NCBI GenBank assembly: GCA_017513525.1
Contig: JAFXFC010000052.1
Coordinates: 1 to 64,000, forward strand
Source: Clostridia bacterium
Lineage (GTDB): Bacteria; Bacillota; Clostridia; Oscillospirales; Acutalibacteraceae
DNA: 64,000 nt
Direction of reading: 5' to 3'
Part shown: positions 26,401 to 33,964 of the stretch, piece after piece
How the letters are laid out: every line of letters starts with the position of its first letter
Position numbering within the stretch: position 1 is the stretch's first letter
Notes under the pieces: generated by a model
Databases searched by the model: none
Told to the model about the DNA's origin: nothing
Seen by the model: the letters and a program-made list of their open reading frames with translations, nothing else
Program-made: the position numbers and the translations under genes

Positions 26401-27354
26401 GGTGTTCAGAATGAATACTATCTTAAGGTAGAAGCTATCAATGCAGCAGTTGAAGCACTTGATGCTAAGGCAAAGGCAACTGATGCCGAAAAGCTCGCAG
26501 TTCTCAATGCTGAAATTGCCGAATACGAAGATGTTGACAGCGACAACTATGTTCTCTTCACCTATGACCGCTTTGAAGATGCTTATGACAGAGCAGCTTC
26601 TCTTGCAAATTCACAGGTAGCCGAAGAGGGTGACGAAGACTTTGTAGCTCCTTCAATCCCCGTATTTGACCTTGTATATGCAGCTCAGCAGCTTGATCTC
26701 TGGGGCTCACGCCTTATTAAGAGAGCAACTGTTAAGACTCAGTTTGAAAATGTTCTCGGTCCTGTTGAAAATTGGACAGAAGATGATGTTGCACTTGAAT
26801 GGTGGGATTCATTTGATGCAGCCCGTGATGCAGCAGTAGCCGTGAAGAACGATCCTGATGCTCTTCAGACTGAAGTTAACGATGCTCGCATTGAGCTTAT
26901 GAAAGCCATGAAAGGCATTAAGCCGAGATATCTTAATGCTGCAGAAGATACAGAAACTGTTATTGATTCTGTAAATATGCTTATTTATGGTATTGAACCG
27001 GAAATTGAAGAAATTACTGATTTTATTAATCCTGTTTTAGATTATACTGTTGAATGTAATATGTATATTGAAGATGGATATTATATCGGCACAGGTTCAA
27101 CCGTTAATGTTTCTGACACAACAGGAATTATTGCAACATATACTGTTATCCTTTATGGTGATATAAATGGTGATGGTGAAATTGATTCTAATGATGCTGC
27201 AGTTATATATGCATACCTTAATGGCGGTTCTACATTAATTGAAGAAGGAAATGTTTTCTTTGAAGCTGCTGATGTTAATTTCGACGGAATTATAGATGCA
27301 ACAGACAGAAACATAATTAATGCAGGGACAGTAGTACAAATTCCTACAAATTAA
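23473..27354 (+). CDS. Large secreted protein with C-terminal dockerin
   Basis: About 1293 residues. The signal peptide ends near ATAA (residues 1-28). The body is mostly helical for about 650 residues, then turns into beta-rich segments, and a helical FIVAR-like stretch lies near 990-1150 (ALDAKAKATDAEKL). The terminus carries two dockerin-type calcium loops, GDINGDGEIDSNDA and ADVNFDGIIDATDR, which dock to cohesins on a scaffoldin or cell surface. No catalytic domain is recognised, so a structural or binding role is likelier. GGAGGAAAC fits the ATG at 23473. The last about 400 bases look more AT-rich than the body. Confidence 0.75.
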   Translation: MTKFKRIMAVLMSVVMICGTVSVAATAAYSPYLGDAIIDQYNSIDKVDLSIEQKASIILDDLDVMLEKEDIFLDIPVIGTIDLTSIDGALNSIYNLTGNWLFGTLTVGDLAVLEDYRGDIASERRSSADNTDMDVIRSLVTYLSNCAPTLLGMFGDDFNWGIVHGFLPPEFRMIIDDFNRWLDDLIWDLLHPVNDEAMPLNPTLDYFVQFLCDNQLAGKRPEIMGFDGVMPGFEVNVETDKAYKVIEQGIYEALNAFIVPVLNSDLKTVIREAVESNQAEGGELYLLIDTNYVVGKYEFDHELGFAEQVNDMLKSVVDTMLLPDNFNWKSTAEGVEEGMSNTQNLRANLVGLLKTIIEAGGETEDVSTYSLKQLGDYIARVAVEEFVKHLDFEKGDTMEKIAYEGLRELVVRFAPEVTYPDMPAGTTSEQYREKLYEMGADIACYYLNASIGLECSFDTTADEFISAFIAWCMPYIDGLFDVTEFNQAENGWEKIDAILWQFIPKDWFNVAGMFGGATEEALTFKSLLDYIIDIVFNMDIEKLFAFFDNVENSALNRPVRNVILEFVANILNTAFYVEENGVKKDIVDLTKITSFDSIVNPISNAADIICGLLKSLAQRPALQNTVLNLVTMLMGLGDPQSLGEVGIDLDSRINCTSGSIPSDTKMRITNYSDGVNSGWLPENSTVIDQDKMYEIELVSLTNNAGLTASVAAGTKIAANAYYDVAVSGAVSETKEARFDLEYYILDEDGVRLNDGTPLVKSVFTHLYTENSEYYDENSAESSANNVTFEGFSTYYYTTDVYSVSLFSILATNETGLVTNAVDVTRAIITGTLPAGIAAHAPEDGVIVHIDDSSITSASYGTVNPYVSVITDPNAEQPYGIYDDITIQFEVRGKNWLGQTTTATTAARDHKIVIYNDFGLPGVLDEVMGANRQRVDFINDAQTEWDAYLAAVADGYALLNGNPDHGKMFNDVVADLEGVQNEYYLKVEAINAAVEALDAKAKATDAEKLAVLNAEIAEYEDVDSDNYVLFTYDRFEDAYDRAASLANSQVAEEGDEDFVAPSIPVFDLVYAAQQLDLWGSRLIKRATVKTQFENVLGPVENWTEDDVALEWWDSFDAARDAAVAVKNDPDALQTEVNDARIELMKAMKGIKPRYLNAAEDTETVIDSVNMLIYGIEPEIEEITDFINPVLDYTVECNMYIEDGYYIGTGSTVNVSDTTGIIATYTVILYGDINGDGEIDSNDAAVIYAYLNGGSTLIEEGNVFFEAADVNFDGIIDATDRNIINAGTVVQIPTN

Positions 27355-27396
27355 AATCATGAGTAAGAGAATTATCATTAAGTTGATACTTCTCCG

Positions 27397-27433
27397 CCGC
27401 AGGGTGCTGAAAATACACCCTGCGGTGTGTTTC
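27397..27433 (+). terminator. Terminator of the dockerin protein gene
   Basis: CCGCAGGGTG and CACCCTGCGG form a perfect 10-bp stem followed by TGTGTTTCT. Confidence 0.8.
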
Positions 27434-27529
27434 TAAAGTAATTAAAATTTTGAACTGAGTAGAGTTATGCTGACGGGAAATGTACCAATTTGTCAACAAT
27501 GGAATCAATATGTTTTTTTTATAAAAATA

Positions 27530-27560
27530 TTGTAAAAAAATAAAAACTGCCAGAAGGCAG
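27530..27560 (-). terminator. Terminator of the minus-strand regulator
   Basis: On the minus strand CTGCC-TTCT-GGCAG is followed by TTTTTATTTTTTT, just beyond the stop of the regulator at 27571. Confidence 0.75.
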
Positions 27561-27570
27561 TGATAGTTTG

Positions 27571-27774
27571 CTATTCATCTTTTAGTCCCAGCATATAATC
27601 GGCAGATTTGTTAAAAAATTTACAAATACTTATGATTTCATCCGTTGTCGGTTCTGATTCCTTACATTCTAATCGTGATATTTTTCTTTGTGACATAAAT
27701 AATGCTTCGCCTAAGTCTGTTTGAGTCATATCTCTATCTTCTCTTTCATTTCTTAATCTTTCATGAAATTGCAT
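27571..27774 (-). CDS. Cro/C1-type repressor
   Basis: 67 residues, essentially a bare helix-turn-helix domain (MTQTDLGEALFMSQRKISRLE) with the SADYMLGL end typical of small XRE regulators. AAAGGA precedes the ATG. It diverges from the secreted-protein gene at 28021. Between them lie two TAGAC...CTA palindromes overlapping a strong promoter, which is what an autoregulated repressor controlling both directions would need. Confidence 0.88.
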   Translation of the reverse strand: MQFHERLRNEREDRDMTQTDLGEALFMSQRKISRLECKESEPTTDEIISICKFFNKSADYMLGLKDE

Positions 27775-27811
27775 AAAAACATTCCTTTCAGTTTTTTTTA
27801 TTAATATATCA

Positions 27812-27856
27812 TAGACATTTTTTGTCTATTGACATTAGACATTTTTCGACTATAAT
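27812..27856 (+). promoter_or_regulatory. Promoter with two operator palindromes
   Basis: TTGACA (27829-27834), a 16-base spacer and TATAAT (27851-27856) form a consensus promoter towards 28021. TAGACATTTTTTGTCTA (27812-27828) lies directly upstream of the -35. A weaker TAGAC...GACTA copy (27836-27852) fills the spacer. A repressor bound there would shut off the promoter. Confidence 0.8.
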
Positions 27857-28020
27857 AGAATTTATAACCGGTTATGTTTATTAAAGAAATTTATAAAAAA
27901 CTGATTAGGAGGAGTTAATATATAATTAAATTACTTTAGATTATTTTAATATTTGAATAACAAAAGAGAGTTATTCAAATATTTGTTATTTTATTATATT
28001 TTTTGAAAGGATTTGGTTTT

Positions 28021-29859
28021 ATGAGTAAAAAAAGCAAAATGAAATGTACTAAAAAAACTTTGCCGCTTTTTTTAAGTTTAATTTTGTTAGTAATGTCAAC
28101 TGTAGTTGCTTTTGCAGTAACACCAGTTTCTTTATCAGAAGCTAATGTTACTGTTTGGCCTACAGCGAGTGGTGAAATATATTTTGGACAGAAAATAAGT
28201 GATGGCATTACTCTTAATGGTGGAGAGGTTCAGTATGAAGGTGTAACTGTTTCCGGTAGTTTCGAATTTACAGATACAAGTTTTATTCCTACTTCAACAG
28301 GTACTCAATTTGCAAGTCTAAAATTTGTTCCTGAAGATTCAAGTAATTTTCTTGGATTTACTATTGAGACAGCTTGGGATGTTACTTACACAGTTAACAA
28401 AACCACTCCTGTATTAGTTGATGAAAATAATGTTCCTGTAGCTACAGAAGTTGAGGCAGGTGCTAAATTATCCACATCTATTCTTTCTGGTGGTCAAATT
28501 ATGAACCCTTATTATCCTGAAGAACCTAAGGCTCTTGCTGGTGTTTGGAAGTGGGCAAAGGGTACAACTATTGTAAATGAAAGCGGATATTATGAGGCTA
28601 GAATTACTGTAAGTGGTTATGAAAGACTTACTGCACAGGTTTATGTGAAAATTGCTTCCGATATTCCAGAAACAACAATTTCAGAATATCCTACAATTTC
28701 CGAATTAACATATAATCCCAATGTAACTTGGGGTGATATTGAACTTACAGGCGGTAAAGCAATTATAAAAGGAACTGACACAGAAGTTGAAGGTACATTT
28801 ACATTAAAAGACAGATGGCTTAATGCTGTTCCTAATCCCAATATTACTGAATTAGAAGTAGTGTTTACCCCTGTAAATGCAGAAGAAGCTCTTCCTGTTG
28901 AATTCACAATTCCCGTAAAGGTTAATCCTCTTCCCATTTCATTTAATGACGGCGAAGGCAATTTTGTTGTTGACGGTTTTGTTTATAAAACAGAACCCGG
29001 TACACAGATGTCTGATATAGAGGCTTATTTTAAAGGCGGAATTCTCAATTATCCCCCTCAGTCTGTTATCGGTGTTGAAGACAGAAATTCTTATGCCGAA
29101 AACGGCAGAACCTATAAGCTCACTGTTATTCACGATAACCCCAATTATGTAGGCACTGAGCTTTACTTCACCGTAGCCTTTAATGAAGTAGAATTTACCC
29201 CCACAATTGCAGTTGCCGGAAATAATAAATTCAGAGTTGACTGCGGTAATTACAGCCCCGACGGTACATTTACAATTACCTGTAACGGCAAAGAAATTGC
29301 AGAAGTAAAAGCGGGCCGTTCCTTTGACTGCGTAGTTTATACAGACGAAGGCGGCACATATGAAATCACAGCTAAGTATAATCCCGTTGAAAACGATTAC
29401 TTCACTGTAAATGATGCTTCTTATTCAATTACAGTAAACCCGGCAAGAAACATTACAACAATTTCAGGTATGCACTTCACAGTAAACGGCAGCCAGACAT
29501 ACAATGCTATCAGAACAGGTGACGTTATTGAGCTTAACTACACAATGCCTGAATTCGCATACTTTGTTGTAAAAGACGGCAGCGGTAAAACAGTCACTCT
29601 TGACGGTGTTGACCTTACAAGCAAAAAGATTAAATTCACAATGCCTGACTGTGACCTTGATTTTACAATTAAAACACCTGCTCAGCTTGAACAGGAAGAG
29701 GCAACAGCAAACTGTAAGCACCTCTGCCACAGCGAAAATCCGCTTGTTCAGATGATATGGAAGCTTCTCCACATCATATTCAGACTCTTTAATGTGCAGC
29801 AGTTCTGTGACTGCGGTATCACGCACTATGATGCACCTGTTTTCGGATTTTTCGCCTGA
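28021..29859 (+). CDS. Secreted multi-domain protein with Cys/His-rich tail
   Basis: About 612 residues. Signal peptide of about 32 residues (ends VVAFA). Several beta-sandwich, Ig-like segments of 80-100 residues follow, repeating a strand pattern of the type TLNGGEVQYEGVTVSGSF and ELTGGKAIIKGTDTEVEGTF. The C-terminus is distinctive: CKHLCHSE, a hydrophobic helix WKLLHIIFRLFN, then CDCGITHY. I believe this tail recurs on many secreted proteins of Clostridia but know no assigned role; surface attachment or metal binding are possible. GAAAGGA precedes ATG 28021. Expression is probably repressed by the neighbour at 27571. Confidence 0.75.
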   Translation: MSKKSKMKCTKKTLPLFLSLILLVMSTVVAFAVTPVSLSEANVTVWPTASGEIYFGQKISDGITLNGGEVQYEGVTVSGSFEFTDTSFIPTSTGTQFASLKFVPEDSSNFLGFTIETAWDVTYTVNKTTPVLVDENNVPVATEVEAGAKLSTSILSGGQIMNPYYPEEPKALAGVWKWAKGTTIVNESGYYEARITVSGYERLTAQVYVKIASDIPETTISEYPTISELTYNPNVTWGDIELTGGKAIIKGTDTEVEGTFTLKDRWLNAVPNPNITELEVVFTPVNAEEALPVEFTIPVKVNPLPISFNDGEGNFVVDGFVYKTEPGTQMSDIEAYFKGGILNYPPQSVIGVEDRNSYAENGRTYKLTVIHDNPNYVGTELYFTVAFNEVEFTPTIAVAGNNKFRVDCGNYSPDGTFTITCNGKEIAEVKAGRSFDCVVYTDEGGTYEITAKYNPVENDYFTVNDASYSITVNPARNITTISGMHFTVNGSQTYNAIRTGDVIELNYTMPEFAYFVVKDGSGKTVTLDGVDLTSKKIKFTMPDCDLDFTIKTPAQLEQEEATANCKHLCHSENPLVQMIWKLLHIIFRLFNVQQFCDCGITHYDAPVFGFFA

Positions 29860-29993
29860 TTTATCAATAAACCCTGATAAGGTTTATTCATTGTTTTCAT
29901 GTTAAACCTATATGTATATTTCGCAATACCCGGATATATACAAAATCATAACTTGTTGATTTGCGGTTTAGCATAATTTCATTCCTTTTAGAC

Positions 29994-30040
29994 GCACACC
30001 CCTCCGAAAGGTCAGACTTCGGAGGGGTGTGTGTTTTTTT
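29994..30040 (+). terminator. Very strong terminator
   Basis: CACACCCCTCCGAA and TTCGGAGGGGTGTG pair fully and are followed by TTTTTTT. An additional AATAAACC/GGTTTATT hairpin lies just after the stop at 29859. With the motif at 30111 these account for the 339-base gap. Confidence 0.9.
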
Positions 30041-30110
30041 CTGTATAAACAAAACTTATTCAATAAATTAATACAGAATTATGTATTATTTGAACTTGAT
30101 TTATTCCCGA

Positions 30111-30147
30111 TTTTTCTGCATTTGTCAAAATCTATTGAAACTATAAT
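30111..30147 (+). promoter_or_regulatory. Recurrent 28-bp motif with a -10 box
   Basis: TTTTTCTGCATTTGTCA, then TTG 13 bases after the first (30122 and 30135), then TATAAT at 30142-30147. There is no good -35 other than the motif itself, as in activator-dependent promoters. The gene starts 52 bases downstream. Confidence 0.6.
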
Positions 30148-30198
30148 ATTTTTGGCTAAAAATAAAATGTACAGTAGAAAATTTTGCGAGGGAAGAAT

Positions 30199-31002
30199 AT
30201 GCAGTTATTTACAGATAGCTCTGATATATGTAAAAAATCAGAAAAAACAAAAAAATATGAAAATGGTAGCTATATTAAAGCTACAGAATTAGAAACTAAA
30301 GGCGAATACGAACAGGCATTAAAACTGCATGAAGAAATTCTTGTAAACAGATATAAATCTACAGATATAACGGCTCTCGCAGATTCACTTAATAGCATTG
30401 CTTGTTTATATATGATGAAAAATGATTTTTTTAAAGCCGATCAATGTTTTCGCAAAGCATTAAAATACCGCTCGCTTGAAAATGATCTGATAGGTTTTTG
30501 CACAGTTCATATAAACTTATCAAAAATGTATTTTTTACAATCTTTATACACAAATGCTTCAGAATATTTGACTCACGCAAAATGGTCGCTTGATATTGCA
30601 TTAGTCCATTTATCAGAAGAAAGTCAGCCTGAGCTTTATAAAATATGGAAGATAAAATACATAATTTTACAGGCACAAATGCTGCGTTTTTCTTCTGAAA
30701 CCGAATCTGAATGCTATCGGAAAGTATTATCCGAGCTGACAGCATTTTATGAAACGATAAAAGAAAACTCCCAATCAGAAATTCAAAAGCAAAGAATGAC
30801 CGCAGAAAACAACATAGCGGTTATTCTTGCCCTCATGGGAGAAAAAGAAAAATCTGAGAAGCTTATGACAAAATGCCTTTCAGAAAAAGAAACCGTCTAC
30901 AACATAACCACCAACCCCAAAAACACCCCCTGCACCATAACAAGAAACAACCTCAGAGCCATAAAAGAAAATCGCCTGCAGGATTTAATATTTGAATACT
31001 AA
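30199..31002 (+). CDS. TPR-like protein
   Basis: About 267 residues, all helical. The repeats follow the TPR spacing (GEYEQALKLHEEIL, then LADSLNSIACLYMMKNDFFKADQCFRKAL, then VHINLSKMYFL). These are protein-binding scaffolds. It has no signal or membrane segment. ATG 30199 follows GAGGGAAG; the frame also opens at TTG 30184. It has its own terminator but shares its promoter motif with the kinase gene downstream, so it probably belongs to the same response. Partner unknown. Confidence 0.7.
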   Translation: MQLFTDSSDICKKSEKTKKYENGSYIKATELETKGEYEQALKLHEEILVNRYKSTDITALADSLNSIACLYMMKNDFFKADQCFRKALKYRSLENDLIGFCTVHINLSKMYFLQSLYTNASEYLTHAKWSLDIALVHLSEESQPELYKIWKIKYIILQAQMLRFSSETESECYRKVLSELTAFYETIKENSQSEIQKQRMTAENNIAVILALMGEKEKSEKLMTKCLSEKETVYNITTNPKNTPCTITRNNLRAIKENRLQDLIFEY

Positions 31003-31048
31003 AAAAACAGCAAGAATTCATAAAATCAGAATTTTTGCTGTTTTTTTC
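31003..31048 (+). terminator. Terminator of the TPR gene
   Basis: AAAACAGCAAGAATTC pairs with GAATTTTTGCTGTTTT with one mismatch, and seven T end the run. Confidence 0.8.
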
Positions 31049-31063
31049 TTTATTTATTCCCAT

Positions 31064-31091
31064 ATTTTCTGCATTTGTCATAATTTGTTGA
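31064..31091 (+). promoter_or_regulatory. Recurrent 28-bp motif upstream of the sensor kinase operon
   Basis: ATTTTCTGCATTTGTCA with TTG at 31075 and again at 31088, the same 13-base spacing as the other copies. It lies 139 bases before the kinase gene. Confidence 0.55.
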
Positions 31092-31229
31092 TTTGTTTAT
31101 TATTTTGTTAAATATTGTAATTAATAATTTTATATCTGGCACACAACAGAATAACAAAATTTACAAGCGTGCATATATTAATTATTAAGTTTTATTCAGT
31201 GAAAATTTTTAACAGAAAGGGTAATATCC

Positions 31230-33500
31230 ATGGCAAACCAAAAAACACCCCCCACCCCTGTAAAAGCCCCCGCCGAAAAATTCATGCTCTACCCGACTAA
31301 ACTTTTTAATGCTACGGATGATGAAATAATTACTGATGGTTCATCTGCAGTAGCTTCACATACTTATCTGAGAGGTCTCGTTATGGGAACCTGTGACAAA
31401 TTCGGTCATCCTGTAGTAATCCTTCAAAGAAATAATAATACAGAAAACTGCGCAAGATGTGAAAATTGCGGTAAAGATGAAAACACGGCATTTTGCGGTG
31501 ACGGTAAATTCTTAAGACTTGAAAGCACATTGTTTTACGATCACTGGGCGAAAGTTTGTAAAAAAATCCGTGATAAAGGTGGTAAAACTCAGTGTTGCCA
31601 AAGAGATGAAATAATTGCGGATTTGTTGCTTAATAATCTGAATAGAGAAGCAATTGATACAGAAGGATTCAATTTAACTGGAGTGAAAATAAAAACTTGT
31701 GCAACAAAATTTGATGGTAAAAATTCTCATCTGTGTGTACATTATGAATGTCCTATTTCTCACTATGATGAAATAGCTGTAAATATTAATGTTAACGGCA
31801 TTGAGGGAGTTTTGATAATAGGACAACTGTTATTTTCAGATACTTCAGTAGAACAGGTTAATGAATTCAAGGAAAATTCAAAAGAATTAGGATATAGAGA
31901 TGAGGAAATTAAACTCTTAATTGAAAGTGCAAAAGTAAAGAGAAAAAATTTTGTGAATAAAAATGCATCATCAAAGATGAGTAAAAAGAAATTAAATGAA
32001 GCATTGACGGTAGAAGAAATCATAAGCGAAATTTTTGAATGTGTAGAAAAACTTGAAGCAGCATTGGAAAGAGAATATACACACAGAATTGATAATAATG
32101 TTAAGAATCTTCAGGAAAAAATGATAAATAGCTTTAATGCTTCTTATTGTGTTCCTGAAAAAAATGACAAATATAATATAAGTAAAGTTAAAAAGTGTGA
32201 AGAACAATATAAACTTTTAAGAGCGGCATTTTATTCTTCACTCAAAGTATTTTGTGCAGCAACGGATACTGTAACAGAATTATATTCTTTGATGCCTAAG
32301 GGGCTTTATTTTAATAGTCCTAATGTGCTTGGAAGAATAAAAACGGATAGCACTTATTATGATGCCATGTTTTTAAGTTCAGTTTTAATAAATGAGTTTG
32401 ATGTGTTTACAGAAATCGGAAGAGAATATTCTGGTATATGTAAAAAACTTGATGTTACAGAGGAAAAATATATTAAAATTATAATAAAGATAACAAAAAC
32501 CGATGAAGCAATTAATAGGATTTTTAACGGATTTTTGCAATTTGTCAGTCTTTATATAACAGAGCTTTTTGCTCAATATAACGGTGCACAGATATCTGAA
32601 TATACAAAAATGATGCGTCATGAAATGGGACAGCTAAATGAAGCTATTTTAATAAGAATAAATACATTTCAGGAGGCAGTGGGGAAACAGGATGAAGATT
32701 ATTACACTTATAACTTTTTGTCAGAGTGTAATCATGTCATAGAGGATTTTAAAGCACACGCACATTCAACAATGCTCAGATGCAACAGCAGCAGATATTT
32801 TAATCAATTACCGGATATGCATAAGGAACTTTTTTATCCTTATGAAAGCTTTTTATATAAATGGCGGTATATATATGAAAGAGCGGCAAGAAACAAACAT
32901 GTTAATTTTAACATGGAACCGGTGCAGTTCTTTGATTTGTCCCGTCCCAGAATGTATGCGGATAAATCTATGATTGAGCAGGTGGCGTATAATCTTACAA
33001 ATAATGCAATAAAATATTCAATTCCGGGAACAACAATAAGTATTGACTGCAGGCTTAATGAACAAAAAGATGCTTATCAGCTTATTGTAACAAACTACGG
33101 AAGACAATTACGTGAGGAGGAAATAAACAGTATTTTTGATTACGGTTTCAGGGGCAGCAATAATAATGAAGCAAACGGTTCAGGCTTGGGGCTTTTTCTT
33201 TCAAAAGAAATTGCGAATGCTCATAACGGCAACTTAACTGTTGAAACTGAAAAAATCAGTGATTATGATGTTTCCTGCTTATATCTTTATTCTGAAATGC
33301 CTGAAAAATTTCAAAATCGTGAAATAAGAAAGGCTATAGAAGAAGAACTTAATAGACTAAAAGAAAGCAAATTTTCATATGATTTTGAAATTCCCAAATT
33401 AAATAATCAATCCTTTACTCCCTATTTAATTAAGCGATATTTGAATACGGGAACTATGAAATATAAATTTATTTTATCAATTCCGTATGAAAAAAACTGA
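31230..33500 (+). CDS. Soluble sensor histidine kinase with PocR-like domain
   Basis: 756 residues, no membrane helix. The N-terminal about 230 residues carry paired cysteines (CARCENCGK, then QCCQRDE, then CVHYECP), resembling a PocR-like ligand or metal-sensing domain. A helical centre holds KMMRHEMGQ, the likely phosphoacceptor His near residue 464. The ATPase domain shows NLTNNAIKYS and GSGLGLFLSKEIA. After the kinase there is an extra about 75-residue tail. It starts an operon of four genes with 24, 11 and 23 bases between them. A cytosolic signal detected by the Cys-rich domain probably controls the HD/ATPase protein. Confidence 0.82.
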   Translation: MANQKTPPTPVKAPAEKFMLYPTKLFNATDDEIITDGSSAVASHTYLRGLVMGTCDKFGHPVVILQRNNNTENCARCENCGKDENTAFCGDGKFLRLESTLFYDHWAKVCKKIRDKGGKTQCCQRDEIIADLLLNNLNREAIDTEGFNLTGVKIKTCATKFDGKNSHLCVHYECPISHYDEIAVNINVNGIEGVLIIGQLLFSDTSVEQVNEFKENSKELGYRDEEIKLLIESAKVKRKNFVNKNASSKMSKKKLNEALTVEEIISEIFECVEKLEAALEREYTHRIDNNVKNLQEKMINSFNASYCVPEKNDKYNISKVKKCEEQYKLLRAAFYSSLKVFCAATDTVTELYSLMPKGLYFNSPNVLGRIKTDSTYYDAMFLSSVLINEFDVFTEIGREYSGICKKLDVTEEKYIKIIIKITKTDEAINRIFNGFLQFVSLYITELFAQYNGAQISEYTKMMRHEMGQLNEAILIRINTFQEAVGKQDEDYYTYNFLSECNHVIEDFKAHAHSTMLRCNSSRYFNQLPDMHKELFYPYESFLYKWRYIYERAARNKHVNFNMEPVQFFDLSRPRMYADKSMIEQVAYNLTNNAIKYSIPGTTISIDCRLNEQKDAYQLIVTNYGRQLREEEINSIFDYGFRGSNNNEANGSGLGLFLSKEIANAHNGNLTVETEKISDYDVSCLYLYSEMPEKFQNREIRKAIEEELNRLKESKFSYDFEIPKLNNQSFTPYLIKRYLNTGTMKYKFILSIPYEKN

Positions 33501-33524
33501 TGTTGAAAGGATTGGAGAAAAAAG

Positions 33525-33953
33525 ATGAATATTTTAGTTCTGGAAGACGATCCTATAGCTTTCAGTGTAATTGAGTATCTTAATAAGCTTGGTCATAATG
33601 TGTATCATATGCAGAGCTTACTTGATGTTGCATATTGTTTGGAAGAAACTCCTGGAGTGGAGTTTTTTGATAAGCTTATGTTTGATGTTTCGGTTCCCAA
33701 AGAAACTTTTTCCGTTTTTAATAATGAAGAATTTAAATACGGAAACAAATATAATTTTAGCGGATTTGAATTTGTTGCCAAAAACTATAAATATATATGT
33801 CATAGAGAAATTGCGTTAATAACTGCATATAAGGTAACCTTATTTGATAAAGTTAAAGATGAAAAGGACAGAGAAGTTCTTAAAAATTTAACCATCATTG
33901 ATAAAGGTTCTGATGATTTTATTATGGAAATGCTAAGTTTTTTAAACGGTTAA
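33525..33953 (+). CDS. Stand-alone receiver-like protein
   Basis: 142 residues. MNILVLEDDP supplies the acidic pocket, DKLMFDVSVP the likely phosphoacceptor Asp, ITAYK the switch Thr, and TIIDKG the lysine, so the receiver fold looks complete but is divergent and carries an insertion of about 25 residues after the aspartate. There is no output domain. It lies between the kinase and the HD/ATPase gene, so it probably passes phosphate-dependent signals by protein contact. Confidence 0.7.
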   Translation: MNILVLEDDPIAFSVIEYLNKLGHNVYHMQSLLDVAYCLEETPGVEFFDKLMFDVSVPKETFSVFNNEEFKYGNKYNFSGFEFVAKNYKYICHREIALITAYKVTLFDKVKDEKDREVLKNLTIIDKGSDDFIMEMLSFLNG

Positions 33954-33964
33954 AGAGGTAAAAT

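Noticed and set aside
30029-30292. 87-codon frame before the TPR gene
   Set aside because: It starts at the terminator T-run, runs through the promoter motif and overlaps the better-supported TPR gene in another frame.
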